DNA of 64,000 bases from Gordonia bronchialis DSM 43247. Lineage in GTDB: Bacteria; Actinomycetota; Actinomycetes; Mycobacteriales; Mycobacteriaceae. Both the position numbers and the translations under genes were made by a program. A model generated the notes under the pieces. That model was given only the letters and a program-made list of their open reading frames with translations. It ran no database searches and was not told where the DNA came from. Numbering within the stretch: position 1 is the stretch's first letter; every line of letters begins with the position of its first letter. Shown one piece after another: positions 8,754 to 17,816 of the stretch. Location: the NCBI RefSeq assembly GCF_000024785.1, contig NC_013441.1, positions 4,216,001-4,280,000 of the forward strand. Reading direction: 5' to 3'.

Positions 8754-10030
8754 ACGCACCAACTGCTCCGCTGTCCCTCCCGCCGGCGATGCCGATCGAC
8801 GGCGTTCCCGAATGGACGGGCGCCACCTGGGTCGGGATGCTCGACGTCGGTGCTGTGGGGGCCGGCGCTGACCCGGAGGTCCTGTGTGCCCCCGAGCAGA
8901 TCGATGGCTATCGCCGGGCGCGGGTGCTGCTGCGTGCCGGTCTCACCCCGCTCGAGTTCGTCGACGTCGAGGTGGTCGACGGACTGATCCGGGTGCCCAT
9001 CCCGGAACTCTTAGTGCCACAAGATCATTCCGACGTCGAGCAACCGCCGATCTCGGTGGTCGTGTGCACCCACGAGCGTCCCGAGCAGCTCCGGGTGGCG
9101 CTCGCCTCACTCCGCACGGTCGACTACCCCGACTTCGAGGTGATCGTCGTCGACAACGCGCCGCAGGGACCGGCCACCGCCGACGTGGTCGAGGAGATCG
9201 ACGATCCGCGGTTCCGTCGCGTGGTGGAGCCGGTCGCCGGGTTGTCGTCGGCGCGCAACCGCGGACTCACCGCCGCCCGGCACCAGATCGTCGCCTTCAC
9301 CGACGATGACGTCGTCGCCGATCCCGGCTGGTTGCGCGGTCTCGCACGCGGATTCGCCCGCGACACCGACGTCGCCTGCGTCTGCGGCATGGTCCCGAGC
9401 GGCGAACTGCGCACCCGGCCCCAGGCGTACTTCGACTGGCGGGTGTCCTGGGCGGACACCATGAGCACCCGGGTGTACTCCCTCGACGACCCGCCGCATG
9501 ACTTGCCGCTCTTCCCCTTTCAGATCGGCGCCTACGGTACCGGAGCCAACTTCGCCGTCCGCCGCGAAACGATCCGGCGCCTCGGCGGCTTCGACGAGGC
9601 GTTGGGTGCGGGTACCCGAACGCGCGGGGGAGAGGACATCGACATGTTCTTCCGTGTCCTGACAGCCGGATACGCGCTGGCCAACGAGCCGTCGTCGATC
9701 ATCTGGCACCGCCATCGCAGCGACACCGACGCGCTGCTGGTGCAGGCACGCGGCTATGGCCTGGGCCTCGGCGCCCGGCTGACCAAGGTCGCGGTCAACC
9801 GACAGCATCGTCGGCTGGCGTTCTCGGTGCTGCGACGCCGTGCCCGCGCCGTCGCCCGGGCCAGTGCCGACTACGGCGCGATCACCAAGCCGCCCAGGGA
9901 GTTCGCCGAGGAGATGTCGTCGGCGGTCGGACGCATCGAGGTGTTCTCCGTGCTCGGTGGCCCGGTCGCGCTGGCGCGTGAGCGGATGCGCGGGCGCCGC
10001 GCCACCCCCCTACCCGGAGCATCCACATGA
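8750..10030 (+). CDS. GT2 family glycosyltransferase
   Basis: A 426-residue enzyme with an N-terminal extension of about 100 residues followed by a GT2 domain: ISVVVCTHERPEQL, VIVVDNAP, GLSSARNRGL, the metal motif FTDDDVVAD, and an acceptor-side GGEDIDMFFR. The start is GTG 8750, overlapping the GH16 stop as GTGA; a much longer upstream frame exists only as a shadow of GH16. Its stop overlaps the next ATG. It is the second and intact glycosyltransferase of the operon and presumably adds a sugar to a lipid or polymer intermediate; donor and acceptor are unknown. Confidence 0.75.
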   Translation: MNAPTAPLSLPPAMPIDGVPEWTGATWVGMLDVGAVGAGADPEVLCAPEQIDGYRRARVLLRAGLTPLEFVDVEVVDGLIRVPIPELLVPQDHSDVEQPPISVVVCTHERPEQLRVALASLRTVDYPDFEVIVVDNAPQGPATADVVEEIDDPRFRRVVEPVAGLSSARNRGLTAARHQIVAFTDDDVVADPGWLRGLARGFARDTDVACVCGMVPSGELRTRPQAYFDWRVSWADTMSTRVYSLDDPPHDLPLFPFQIGAYGTGANFAVRRETIRRLGGFDEALGAGTRTRGGEDIDMFFRVLTAGYALANEPSSIIWHRHRSDTDALLVQARGYGLGLGARLTKVAVNRQHRRLAFSVLRRRARAVARASADYGAITKPPREFAEEMSSAVGRIEVFSVLGGPVALARERMRGRRATPLPGAST

Positions 10031-11310
10031 GTGCGGTGATCGATGCCGCCGCCGACACGCATCCGGTCGCCACGCCGCCACGGTCGCGCGGGCCGGTACG
10101 CCGACAGCCCGTGTCGATGCCCGACGTCGCACTCGTCGCGGGACTCACCGGACTGGCCGCCACTGCCCCGCTGCCGGCCGTGCTCCGGGCACTTCTGGTG
10201 GGCGCCTTCGTGTTCGTCGGGCCCGGCGCCGCCTTCTGCGCGTGGGTTCGTCTACCGCGCGCGGCCCGAGCGGCCGCCGTTCCGACCCTGGGCATGTCGG
10301 CGATGACGCTCGTCTCGCTGACCGCGATGTGGTCCTATCGCTGGTCCACCACCGGCATCCTGGTGCTGTCCGCGCTGGCCGTGATCGCCGCGAGTCTCGG
10401 GCACTATCAGTGGCGATCGGGGTGGCCGAATCCACGCACGTGGGGACGAACCGCCTGGTCGGTGGTGCGCGACACCGTCGCCGCGCCCGGGATCAACGCG
10501 GCCACCCTACTCCTGTTCGCGGCGCTGATCTGCTGGGCGGCAGCGATTCCCGGCCTGCCCGGCGTCGACGCGAGCTTCTACGGTCTGTTGTTCAGTGGGC
10601 GCGCCATCCTGTTGATCCCGGCGATGGCGCTGACCACGGCCGCCTTCGTCGTGGCGACGGTGAGCGGGCGCACCGCGGCCGCCGCCGCAGCCGTCGGGGT
10701 CGCCATCGTGGTGGCCCGGGTGACCACCTGGCTGGGCACCGAGATCCCGGTCTACGACTGGACGTACAAGCATCTCGCCGTGGTCGACTACATCCTGGCC
10801 CATGACCTGATCGCGCCAAACGGCACCGACATCTACGCCCAATGGCCCGCGTTCTTCGTCACCGCCGCCTGGTTCTGCGAGGTCACCGGCCTGCCGGTGA
10901 CGACGCTGGCACATGTGTTCGCCCCGATCATCCACATCCTCATCGCCATCGTCGTCTACTCGGCCGCGCGCGTGATCGGGTTGTCGGCACGTGTCGCGGT
11001 GGCCGCCGCGTTCATCGTGGAGACCGTGAACTGGGTTGGGCAGGACTACTTCTCGCCGCAGGCGTGGTCGCTGGTGATCGCCTACGGCCTGATCACCCTG
11101 CTGCTGGCCTCACGTGGTGCGCCGCGCACCGCGGCCGTCGCCATCATCCCGTTCGCGGCGATCGTGCCGACCCATCAGCTCACGCCGTTCTGCTCGCGGT
11201 GTTCTGCTCACGGCGACCGCTCGTCGCCGTCGATCCCGAGCTGCCGGCGCAACGTCTCGACACGATCATCCGGCAACTCGAACTGCACGGCCGACGCGCG
11301 GGTCTGCTGA
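10027..11310 (+). pseudogene. GT-C-like polytopic membrane protein, truncated at a junction near 11185
   Basis: A cytosolic N-terminus is followed by eight or more hydrophobic helices. The stretch DWTYKHLAVVDYILAHDLIAPNG and later FSPQAWSLVIAYGLI resemble polytopic GT-C-type glycosyltransferases or glycan-assembly proteins of actinobacteria. After THQLTPF (about 11190) the membrane character stops abruptly and the frame runs 40 more codons through the adenylation-domain gene in the wrong frame. Family members are usually considerably longer, so the C-terminal part seems lost. The ATG overlaps the upstream glycosyltransferase stop. See the separate entry on the junction. Confidence 0.6.
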
Positions 11311-13553
11311 TCTCCGACGCCGAGCACCTGCGCGAGTCACACGCGGTGGCCGACACCCACGGACTCGAGGTCGTGACCATCACCGAGGGCATCGGCCTGA
11401 TCGACGGGACCGAGACACCCGCCACACCTTCGACTGTGTCGGTGGCACATCGTGTTCGGGAGAACGCGCCGGCGGACCCCGGTTTGGCGGTAACCAGTAT
11501 CCAGTTCACCTCGGGATCGACCGGCACCCCAAAAGGCGTTCTGCACCCGAACACGATGTGGCTGTGCGACGCGGAGTTGATCCGCGACGGGTTCGGGGCG
11601 CGTCCCGGGCGGCGAATCGCATTGTCTGCCGATCAGCTTCGGCGCGGGACTCAATGTGTTGATCGGCTCGCTGCTCGCCGGTGCGGATGTGCTCGCCGTC
11701 GATCCCCGACAACACGATCCGACGGCCGTCCTCGACAAACTCGCCGCCCACGACATCGACGTGGCATTCATGACGCCCGCACTGCTCCGCGCGCTCACCA
11801 CGGCACGGTCACACGACCGTGGCGCCGCTCATCGCGCGTGGTCGGTCATCGAGCGGATCATCACCACCGGCGAGCCTCTTACCGGTGAGATCGCCGCTGC
11901 GACACTCTCGCCCCGCAGGCCACCGTCACCAACTGGGTCGGGTCGTCGGAGACCTCGGCGATCAGCTATCACGACGTGCGCGCCGCGACGCCCCGGTCGC
12001 CGGGGAATCTGCCGGCCGGGATTCCCGCGCCGCACAAGATCATCACGATCGACGACGACGGACGGGTCCTGGTGTCGTCGCGTCACCTCGCTCTCGGCTA
12101 CCTCGACCCCGCCGCGGATGCCGGGCGCTTCATCCGCGACGCCGACGGTCTCACCACCTTCCGTACCGGTGATCGTGGCGCGTGGGAGGGCCCCGGTCTA
12201 ATTTTGCACGGCCGGATGGACGATGCGGTCAAGGTCCGCGGTTATCTGGTTGAGCCGTCGGAGATCCGCGAGGCCCTGCTGCGTTCCGGTGATCTCGCCG
12301 ACGCGGCGGTCATCACCCGCGTGTCCGATTCGGGTGCAACCGAACTCGTTGCCTATGTGGTGCCGGACGGACGGGTCCGCACCCCACCGACATCGGTGAT
12401 CCGCGCGCGCCTGCGTGCGAGTCTGCCCAGCTGGATGGTGCCCGCCCACATCGTGGAGTTGACCGCGCTCCCCCGTACCGGGCGAGGCAAACTCGACCGG
12501 GATGCGCTGCCCGACCCTCCGGCGCGCCGGCCGCAACCGCCCGTCGATGCCTTGGAGAGCGCGCTCGCCGAGGTGTGGGCGTCGGCGCTGCGACTGGATT
12601 CGGTGGGACGCAACGAGAATGTGTACGCGCTCGGCGCCGACTCGCTCACCGTCGCCCAGATCCTGGCCGACGTCACCCGGTCCACCGGTGTGCGCCTCAC
12701 CGAGGCGGAAGCGGCCGCCGCACCCACCGTCGCCGAGATGGCGGCCACCATCGAGAGCAGGAGGGTCCGCGCACAGCGCGCGCGCCTGTCCCCGACAACG
12801 GTAAGACTCCATGATGGGGCGAAACTCAGTGGTGGCGAGGGTGTTCCGGTGTTCTGCTTCACCGGGGCCGGCGCCTCGGCGTTGACCTTTGTGCCCTTTG
12901 CCCACCAGATGGCGGGCACCGCGGGCATCGGCGCCATCCACGCGTTCACTCCCAACGGGCTGGACAATCGCGGACTCCCCGACTGGACGGTGGCCGCGGC
13001 CGCCCGCCGTCATCTGCGCGATCTGCGACGCATCGCGCCGAACGGCCCGTACGTCCTCGTCGGGCATTCACTCGGTGGTTTCATCGCCCTCGAAGCCGCC
13101 CGCCGGCTGCGTGCCGACGGCGGCGACGTCCGGCTCGTCGTCGCGGTGGACACCTTTGTGCCCGCACGCATCCGAGGGGAGGTGCGCCGCACCGACCCGG
13201 CGGTCACCATGACCCCGGAACGCCCGCCGCTGCCCCGACGCGAACTCTGGCGACGACGCCTGCTGGTCCCGTTCGCCGGTCTCTACCGCTCACCCGCCCG
13301 GGCCGCGCAGGCCATGGAGGAGATCGGTGTGCGGGTGGGCCGGTTGCACCGGCCGAAGCCTTACGACGGTCCAGTGCTCCTCGTGCAGGGCAGTGACAAC
13401 GTCGACGACCCCCACTTCTGGGAGACCACCATCGCCCGAGGCGAATTCACCGTCGCCCGAGTCGATTCCGATCACGTCTCCATCGTGCGCGAACCCCACA
13501 TCAACGAGGTGGTATCCCTCATCCGCGACCACCTGCATCCACTCGCCGGTTGA
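11186..13553 (+). pseudogene. NRPS-like adenylation-carrier-thioesterase protein, N-terminus missing, two frameshifts
   Basis: Domains in order: an adenylation (AMP-ligase) domain from about 11186 to 12510, with core motif TSGSTGTPKGV and a C-terminal subdomain GRMDDAVKVRGYLVEP ending PRTGRGKLDRDAL; a carrier domain with the phosphopantetheine serine in GADSLTVAQIL near 12640; and a thioesterase with GHSLGG near 13065 and an FCFTGAG oxyanion region. It would activate an amino or carboxylic acid, load it on the carrier and release it. The first 80-100 residues are absent. The frame shifts +1 near 11620 (LPISFGAGLN resumes) and back near 11900 (APQATVTNWVGSSETS resumes). An intact frame from 11976 still covers the end of the A domain, the carrier and the thioesterase. 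Confidence 0.65.
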
Positions 13554-13601
13554 GCCGACTCGAGCCACCCCCATGGCCGAGCGAGCCACCCACCCCCGGG
13601 C

Positions 13602-14621
13602 TCACGGCCGGACGGTCGCCACCACACCCCGGTGGTCGGAGCCGGGAAGATCGACGGCGACGAAGCTCGTCGGGACCGGGCCCGCGCGGGTGAGCACACG
13701 ATCGAGGGCGAGCATCGGGGAAATGGTCCGGTCGGCCGGATAGGTCGCGACGATGCCGGTGCCGAGATGCTCTGCGGCATCGGTGAGTTGCGGAGATCCC
13801 GGACTCGACGATCCGGACAGCAGATCACGGAACCTGCGGTGATCGTAGGTCGAATTGAAATCGGCACCGATGATCAGCGGCAATTGTTCGGCGCGTAGAG
13901 CACCGGCGAGACGCCGAAGTTCCAGATCCCATTTCCAGGCGGGCTCCGGGTACGGCGGGATCGGGTGCAGGACGTAGAGCGCGCGACGTCCCACACCCGG
14001 AACATCGGCCACCGCACGCAGATTCGCATGCTCCATCCCGGCGAGCGCGTGCCGATCCGTCAGCGGGAAACGCGAATAGATGCCGGCGCCGCTGCCACCG
14101 TCCCGCGGATCGAGGTAGACGAACGGCAGCCGGGCACGCAGACCTGAGCGGTCGATCCGGCCGACGGCGTCCGGGGTCAGTTCGACGACGGTCAGCACAT
14201 CGATCCGGCGGTCGGCGACCGTGCGGGCCAGATCGGCGGTATCCGCCTGTCCGAGATAGATGTTGGCCTGCATGACACGTAGATCGGAATCGGCCACCAC
14301 CTCGTCGGCTCCCACGAACAGGGGGAGCTGGGTGGCGATCCCCGCCACGACGACGACCAGTGCGACCGCTGCCGAATACACTCGCCGCGCGGCGCCCAGG
14401 ACGACCAGCCCGACCATCGCGCCCAGAACGAACACCGGGGTGAACGAAGCCAGCCGCGACAGCGTCGAGCTGACCAGCCCCGAGACATGCGCTACGACAC
14501 CGAGTATCCCGGCACCCACCAGTCCCCAGCCGCCGAGCATCACCACGGTCCGCACCACCCGGTGACCATCCCAGCGTCGCGCGGCGCGTGCGGTCCCCGC
14601 ACGAACAGTGTTGTCGGACAA
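13602..14621 (-). CDS. Endonuclease/exonuclease/phosphatase family protein with membrane anchor
   Basis: About 340 residues: an N-terminal portion with three hydrophobic helices, then an EEP domain with QANIYLG, a catalytic VVELTPD, GADFNSTYDHRRF and the terminal GSDHRGVVATV histidine motif. EEP enzymes hydrolyse phosphodiesters in nucleic acids or phospholipids using a divalent metal; with this membrane anchor the active domain probably faces outside. The start is uncertain: I use TTG 14621, four bases after the mshD stop; GTG codons near the first helix are alternatives. An uninterrupted upstream frame through mshD is a shadow. Confidence 0.75.
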   Translation of the reverse strand: MSDNTVRAGTARAARRWDGHRVVRTVVMLGGWGLVGAGILGVVAHVSGLVSSTLSRLASFTPVFVLGAMVGLVVLGAARRVYSAAVALVVVVAGIATQLPLFVGADEVVADSDLRVMQANIYLGQADTADLARTVADRRIDVLTVVELTPDAVGRIDRSGLRARLPFVYLDPRDGGSGAGIYSRFPLTDRHALAGMEHANLRAVADVPGVGRRALYVLHPIPPYPEPAWKWDLELRRLAGALRAEQLPLIIGADFNSTYDHRRFRDLLSGSSSPGSPQLTDAAEHLGTGIVATYPADRTISPMLALDRVLTRAGPVPTSFVAVDLPGSDHRGVVATVRP

Positions 14622-14625
14622 CGCG

Positions 14626-15552
14626 TCAGTCGCCCTCGGGCCTACCGTAGGCGACGTCGATGGCGTAGCGGCCGAAGCCGAGCCGCTCATAGGTGTGCAA
14701 CGCCGCGGTGTTGTCACCCTCGACGTAGAGATTGACCTCGGAGCGTCCGGTGGCGGCAAGATGATGCAGACCTGCGAGAGTGAGTAGCCGGCCCAGCCCG
14801 CGACCCTGTGCGGCCGGATCGACGCCGACGATGTACACCTCGCCCAGCTCGGTGTCGTGTTGCTTGGTCCAGTGGAATCCCAGCAGCCGTTCGGGATTCG
14901 CCGCGTCGAAGGCGAGAAACAGACCCTCGGGGTCGAACCACGCGGCCCCGACCCGTTCCGCGATCTGCTCGGCTCCCCAGCCGCCCTGCTCCGGATGCCA
15001 GTCGAAGGCGGCGTTGTTGACCCGCAGGATCTCCGCATCGTCGGCCGAACCGGCATAGGTGCGCAGCCGCACCGAGTCGTCGACGATCAGCTCGGGCAAC
15101 GCCGGCGCCCCGGTTCCGAGACCGCGCCGCAGCTGCAGCAGTTCGCGTCGTCGGACCAATCCCATCGACGCTGCGAGCGCCTGCGCGCCGGGCAGATCGC
15201 CGTGCGCCCACACCCGCGCGTCACCGGCGCGTTCGGCTTCGCCGAATGCGGTGGTCAGCAGTGCCCGTCCGTGTCCACGACGACGCAGCTGCGGATCCAC
15301 CACGGCCTCGATCATGGCCGGCTCGTCCCCGCGCCCGGGACTGATGTTGGCATACCCGGCGGCGGAGATGACGTGCCGGACGCCGCTGCCCGCTGCCGCG
15401 TCGATCGCGGCCACCGCCTGCTCGGACAGTGGCGAGATCCCGTCGGCCGCAGCAGCACCGTCCACCATCAGTCGGGCACGGGCGACGTCGTGCTCGCCCA
15501 GCGAATCGGTGACGGTGATGTCCGGGTGATCAGTTCCCGTTGGCGCTGGCAC
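14626..15552 (-). CDS. mshD: Mycothiol synthase MshD
   Basis: Transfers an acetyl group from acetyl-CoA to Cys-GlcN-Ins, the last step of mycothiol synthesis. The 308-residue length matches the M. tuberculosis enzyme (315), and two GNAT halves are visible: an N-terminal one with [16 protein letters not shown] and a C-terminal one with [17 protein letters not shown] chose GTG 15552, with AGGAG just upstream, so the gene overlaps the end of glnR by 23 bp; M. tuberculosis has the same glnR-mshD order. The ATG much further upstream would run deep into glnR and is rejected. Confidence 0.93.
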   Translation of the reverse strand: MPAPTGTDHPDITVTDSLGEHDVARARLMVDGAAAADGISPLSEQAVAAIDAAAGSGVRHVISAAGYANISPGRGDEPAMIEAVVDPQLRRRGHGRALLTTAFGEAERAGDARVWAHGDLPGAQALAASMGLVRRRELLQLRRGLGTGAPALPELIVDDSVRLRTYAGSADDAEILRVNNAAFDWHPEQGGWGAEQIAERVGAAWFDPEGLFLAFDAANPERLLGFHWTKQHDTELGEVYIVGVDPAAQGRGLGRLLTLAGLHHLAATGRSEVNLYVEGDNTAALHTYERLGFGRYAIDVAYGRPEGD

Positions 15553-16342
15553 TGAACTCCTCGTCGAAGGGGTCGGATTTGGGCAGGTCGGCGAAGTCGT
15601 CGGCAGCGTCGTCGAACTCGTCGTCGACGGCCGGCGAATCCCCCAGGGCGGCATCCGATCCCGCCGACCGTCCGCGACTGGGGCGGACCGCCTTGTAGCC
15701 GACGTTACGCACGGTACCGATCAACGACTCGTGCTCGCTGCCCAGTTTGGCCCGCAGGCGACGTACGTGGACGTCGACGGTGCGGGTGCCGCCGAAGAAG
15801 TCGTAACCCCAGACCTCTTGAAGCAGTTGAGCTCTGGTGAACACGCGCCCGGCATTCTGGGCGAGGTACTTCAAGAGCTCGAACTCCTTGTAGGTGAGAT
15901 CGAGCGGGCGTCCGCGCAGCCGGGCGGTGTAGGTTCCCTCGTCGATGACCAGCTCACCGAGGGGCACCTTGCCCGACGCCTCCTCGGTACTCACCCCGCG
16001 CGTGCGCGCCAGCAGCAGCCGCAGCCGGGCATCGAGTTCGGCCGGTCCGGTTCCGGGCAGCAGGAACTCGTCGATCCCCCAGTCGGCGTTGACGGCGACC
16101 AGGCCGCCTTCGGTGAGCACCGCGGCGACCGGCGCGGCCGACCCGGTGCTGCCCAGCAACCGGCACAGTCCGCGGGCGGCGGCCAGATCGGTGCGGGCAT
16201 CGACGATCGCGACGTCGGAGTTACCGGCCTCCATCAGCGAGGACACCTCGGTGGGTGCGACCCGGACCGTGTGCGCCAGCAGAGACAATGACGGTAGTAC
16301 CGATTCCGGATTGGGGTCCGCCGTCAGCAACAGGAGATCCAT
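15530..16342 (-). CDS. glnR: OmpR-type transcriptional regulator GlnR
   Basis: Global nitrogen regulator of actinobacteria. The receiver-like N-terminal domain has the conserved aspartate in VAIVDARTD (about residue 48) but is an atypical orphan receiver. The winged-helix domain (about 125-225) includes [17 protein letters not shown] and [18 protein letters not shown], nearly identical to M. tuberculosis GlnR (Rv0818). An acidic tail of about 45 residues ends it. The start is ATG 16342 with GGAG five bases upstream; upstream in-frame codons lie in the lmeA promoter region. Divergent from lmeA. Confidence 0.93.
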   Translation of the reverse strand: MDLLLLTADPNPESVLPSLSLLAHTVRVAPTEVSSLMEAGNSDVAIVDARTDLAAARGLCRLLGSTGSAAPVAAVLTEGGLVAVNADWGIDEFLLPGTGPAELDARLRLLLARTRGVSTEEASGKVPLGELVIDEGTYTARLRGRPLDLTYKEFELLKYLAQNAGRVFTRAQLLQEVWGYDFFGGTRTVDVHVRRLRAKLGSEHESLIGTVRNVGYKAVRPSRGRSAGSDAALGDSPAVDDEFDDAADDFADLPKSDPFDEEFSASANGN

Positions 16343-16530
16343 GGTCACTCCGATCTTCCTCTGTGTCCCCACCCAGGGCTGCCCGGTATCCACGGTGGAC
16401 GAGATACTCCTCGTTGAGCGCCTCACGTGTGAGCAGCCCCTCGCGTGGGAGCAGCCATTGTCGCGCACACCCCGGCTCTTGTTTACGACGGCTTACCAAC
16501 GTGTGCGCGATAGGTGACAGAATAGCGCCA

Positions 16531-17469
16531 ATGGCGGGGTTCGCAGTTAACAAGGCAGGCACAGAGGTGTCCGAATCGGGTCCGGAGCGTTCGTCGCAGG
16601 GGGATTCCCGACGGGGCCGGCGGAACCGCCGCGGCATCGTTCTCGCGGTCGTCGTGGTCGTCGTTGTCGCTGCGGTGGCCGCCCTGGTCGACACCGGACT
16701 GGCCGTCCGGGGCGAATACCAGATGTCCCGGGCGATCGCCGCCTCACCGCGGGTGACCTTCGATCCCGAGGTGACGCTCAAGGGATTTCCGTTCACCACC
16801 CATGCTCGCGCCGGCGAGTTCGACGGCGCCGTCATCGCCGCTCGGGACGTCACTCTGGACGGCTGCGCGGGCAGAGGCGGCTGCCGGGGCGAACTCGGCG
16901 CCACCCTCGGCGCGTTCAGCGTCGGCGACGGATGGCGATTCCAGCCGGGTGATGTTGTGCACACCGCGTCGGTATCGGCCTACACCAAGCTCGATGCCAT
17001 CGCGATGGCCCGCTATCTCGGCATCACCGATCTCACCGTCAGCACCCCGGCGCCGGACGGCAAGGCCGGTGGCGGCGGCCCCCAGGACGGGGCACCCAGC
17101 CGGGAATCGGGCGTGGTGTTCACCGGCACCGTCGCCCTTCCCCCGTCTGCGGGCGACGACCCGCATAACCCGCCGTCGGCGTCGTCCTATGAGGGTCCCA
17201 AGGTCAAGGTCAGTGTGGCCGTGGACCTCGCCATCGTCGACGGACGGCTACAGGTGCGGGCCACCCGCTACTACACCGGGCCGGAACGGCACGAGGACGA
17301 CGACGTTCCGGCGGAGATGCGCACGGCTGTCCTCGACCGATTCAGCACGGTACTGCCCACCATCCCGCTCCCGTGGGGTCTGGTTCCGCAGCGCGCGGCC
17401 AGCCTCGGCGGCGACATCCGGCTGCTCGCCGACACCGGGCCCACCGACCTGGTTCTCGACGAGTTCTGA
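16531..17469 (+). CDS. lmeA: LmeA family phospholipid-binding protein (DUF2993)
   Basis: A 312-residue protein with a basic N-terminus, one transmembrane or signal helix at about residues 36-54 and an extracytoplasmic DUF2993 domain. In mycobacteria LmeA (Rv0817c/MSMEG_5785) binds phospholipids and is needed for mannan elongation of lipomannan. The position next to glnR and before the sulfurtransferase genes is the same as in M. tuberculosis. ATG 16531 lies 7 nt after a CAGAAT hexamer, so the transcript may be leaderless. A Gly-rich insertion (about residues 172-185) is peculiar to this copy. Confidence 0.85.
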   Translation: MAGFAVNKAGTEVSESGPERSSQGDSRRGRRNRRGIVLAVVVVVVVAAVAALVDTGLAVRGEYQMSRAIAASPRVTFDPEVTLKGFPFTTHARAGEFDGAVIAARDVTLDGCAGRGGCRGELGATLGAFSVGDGWRFQPGDVVHTASVSAYTKLDAIAMARYLGITDLTVSTPAPDGKAGGGGPQDGAPSRESGVVFTGTVALPPSAGDDPHNPPSASSYEGPKVKVSVAVDLAIVDGRLQVRATRYYTGPERHEDDDVPAEMRTAVLDRFSTVLPTIPLPWGLVPQRAASLGGDIRLLADTGPTDLVLDEF

Positions 17470-17486
17470 GCGGTATCGGCAGAACA

Positions 17487-17505
17487 GGCCCGGGCTTTTC
17501 GGGCC
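17487..17505 (+). terminator. Short terminator hairpin after lmeA
   Basis: GGCCCG (17487-17492) pairs with CGGGCC (17500-17505) around a GGCTTTT loop, 17 bases after the lmeA stop. Short, so only moderately convincing. Confidence 0.45.
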
Positions 17506-17533
17506 ACCGGCGGGCTGTTGTACCCTCGTGGGC

Positions 17534-17623
17534 ATGCAACAGCGCCGTGAGTTCCTGCTCACCCGCCGCCGGGCGATCGACTTCTGTCGCGTCGCCGATT
17601 GTTGCTGTCGCCCGCACCTCTAG
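17534..17623 (+). CDS. Polycysteine leader peptide (29 aa) of the sulfurtransferase operon
   Basis: A 29-codon frame ends in CRVADCCCRPHL, with three consecutive cysteine codons. Leaderless polycysteine short ORFs upstream of the cysA/sseC-type operon are known in mycobacteria to act as cysteine-responsive attenuators; stalling at the Cys codons changes expression of the genes downstream. Here TACCCT (17521-17526) sits exactly 7 nt before ATG 17534, so transcription should start on the ATG. The following 190 nt before the sulfurtransferase gene provide space for the regulatory structure. Confidence 0.8.
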   Translation: MQQRREFLLTRRRAIDFCRVADCCCRPHL

Positions 17624-17816
17624 ACGGTGTTCGGGTCATTTCTCCAACTGGCACCACACCGTCGATGACGACCGGATCGTCATCACACGTCTGAGACCCT
17701 CTGCGTCTGACGACTGTGTGCCGACATCGCGTCGTTCATCTTCCCCCGAGGCGAGATCTCCTCATCCTCATCCACCAACGATTCACCCCATCCACACATC
17801 TGGGAAGGACCCCACC
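17624..17816 (+). promoter_or_regulatory. Leader region between polycysteine peptide and cysA
   Basis: No gene seen. A 7-bp hairpin (GATGACG at 17664-17670 with CGTCATC at 17678-17684) is followed by pyrimidine-rich sequence and a GGAAGGA ribosome-binding site for the sulfurtransferase. Presumed site of cysteine-dependent control; the actual alternative structures were not folded. Confidence 0.45.

Noticed and set aside
13602..15056. A 484-residue fusion of mshD sequence and the EEP domain
   Set aside because: The N-terminal part is a shifted-frame shadow of mshD; the real gene starts after the mshD stop.
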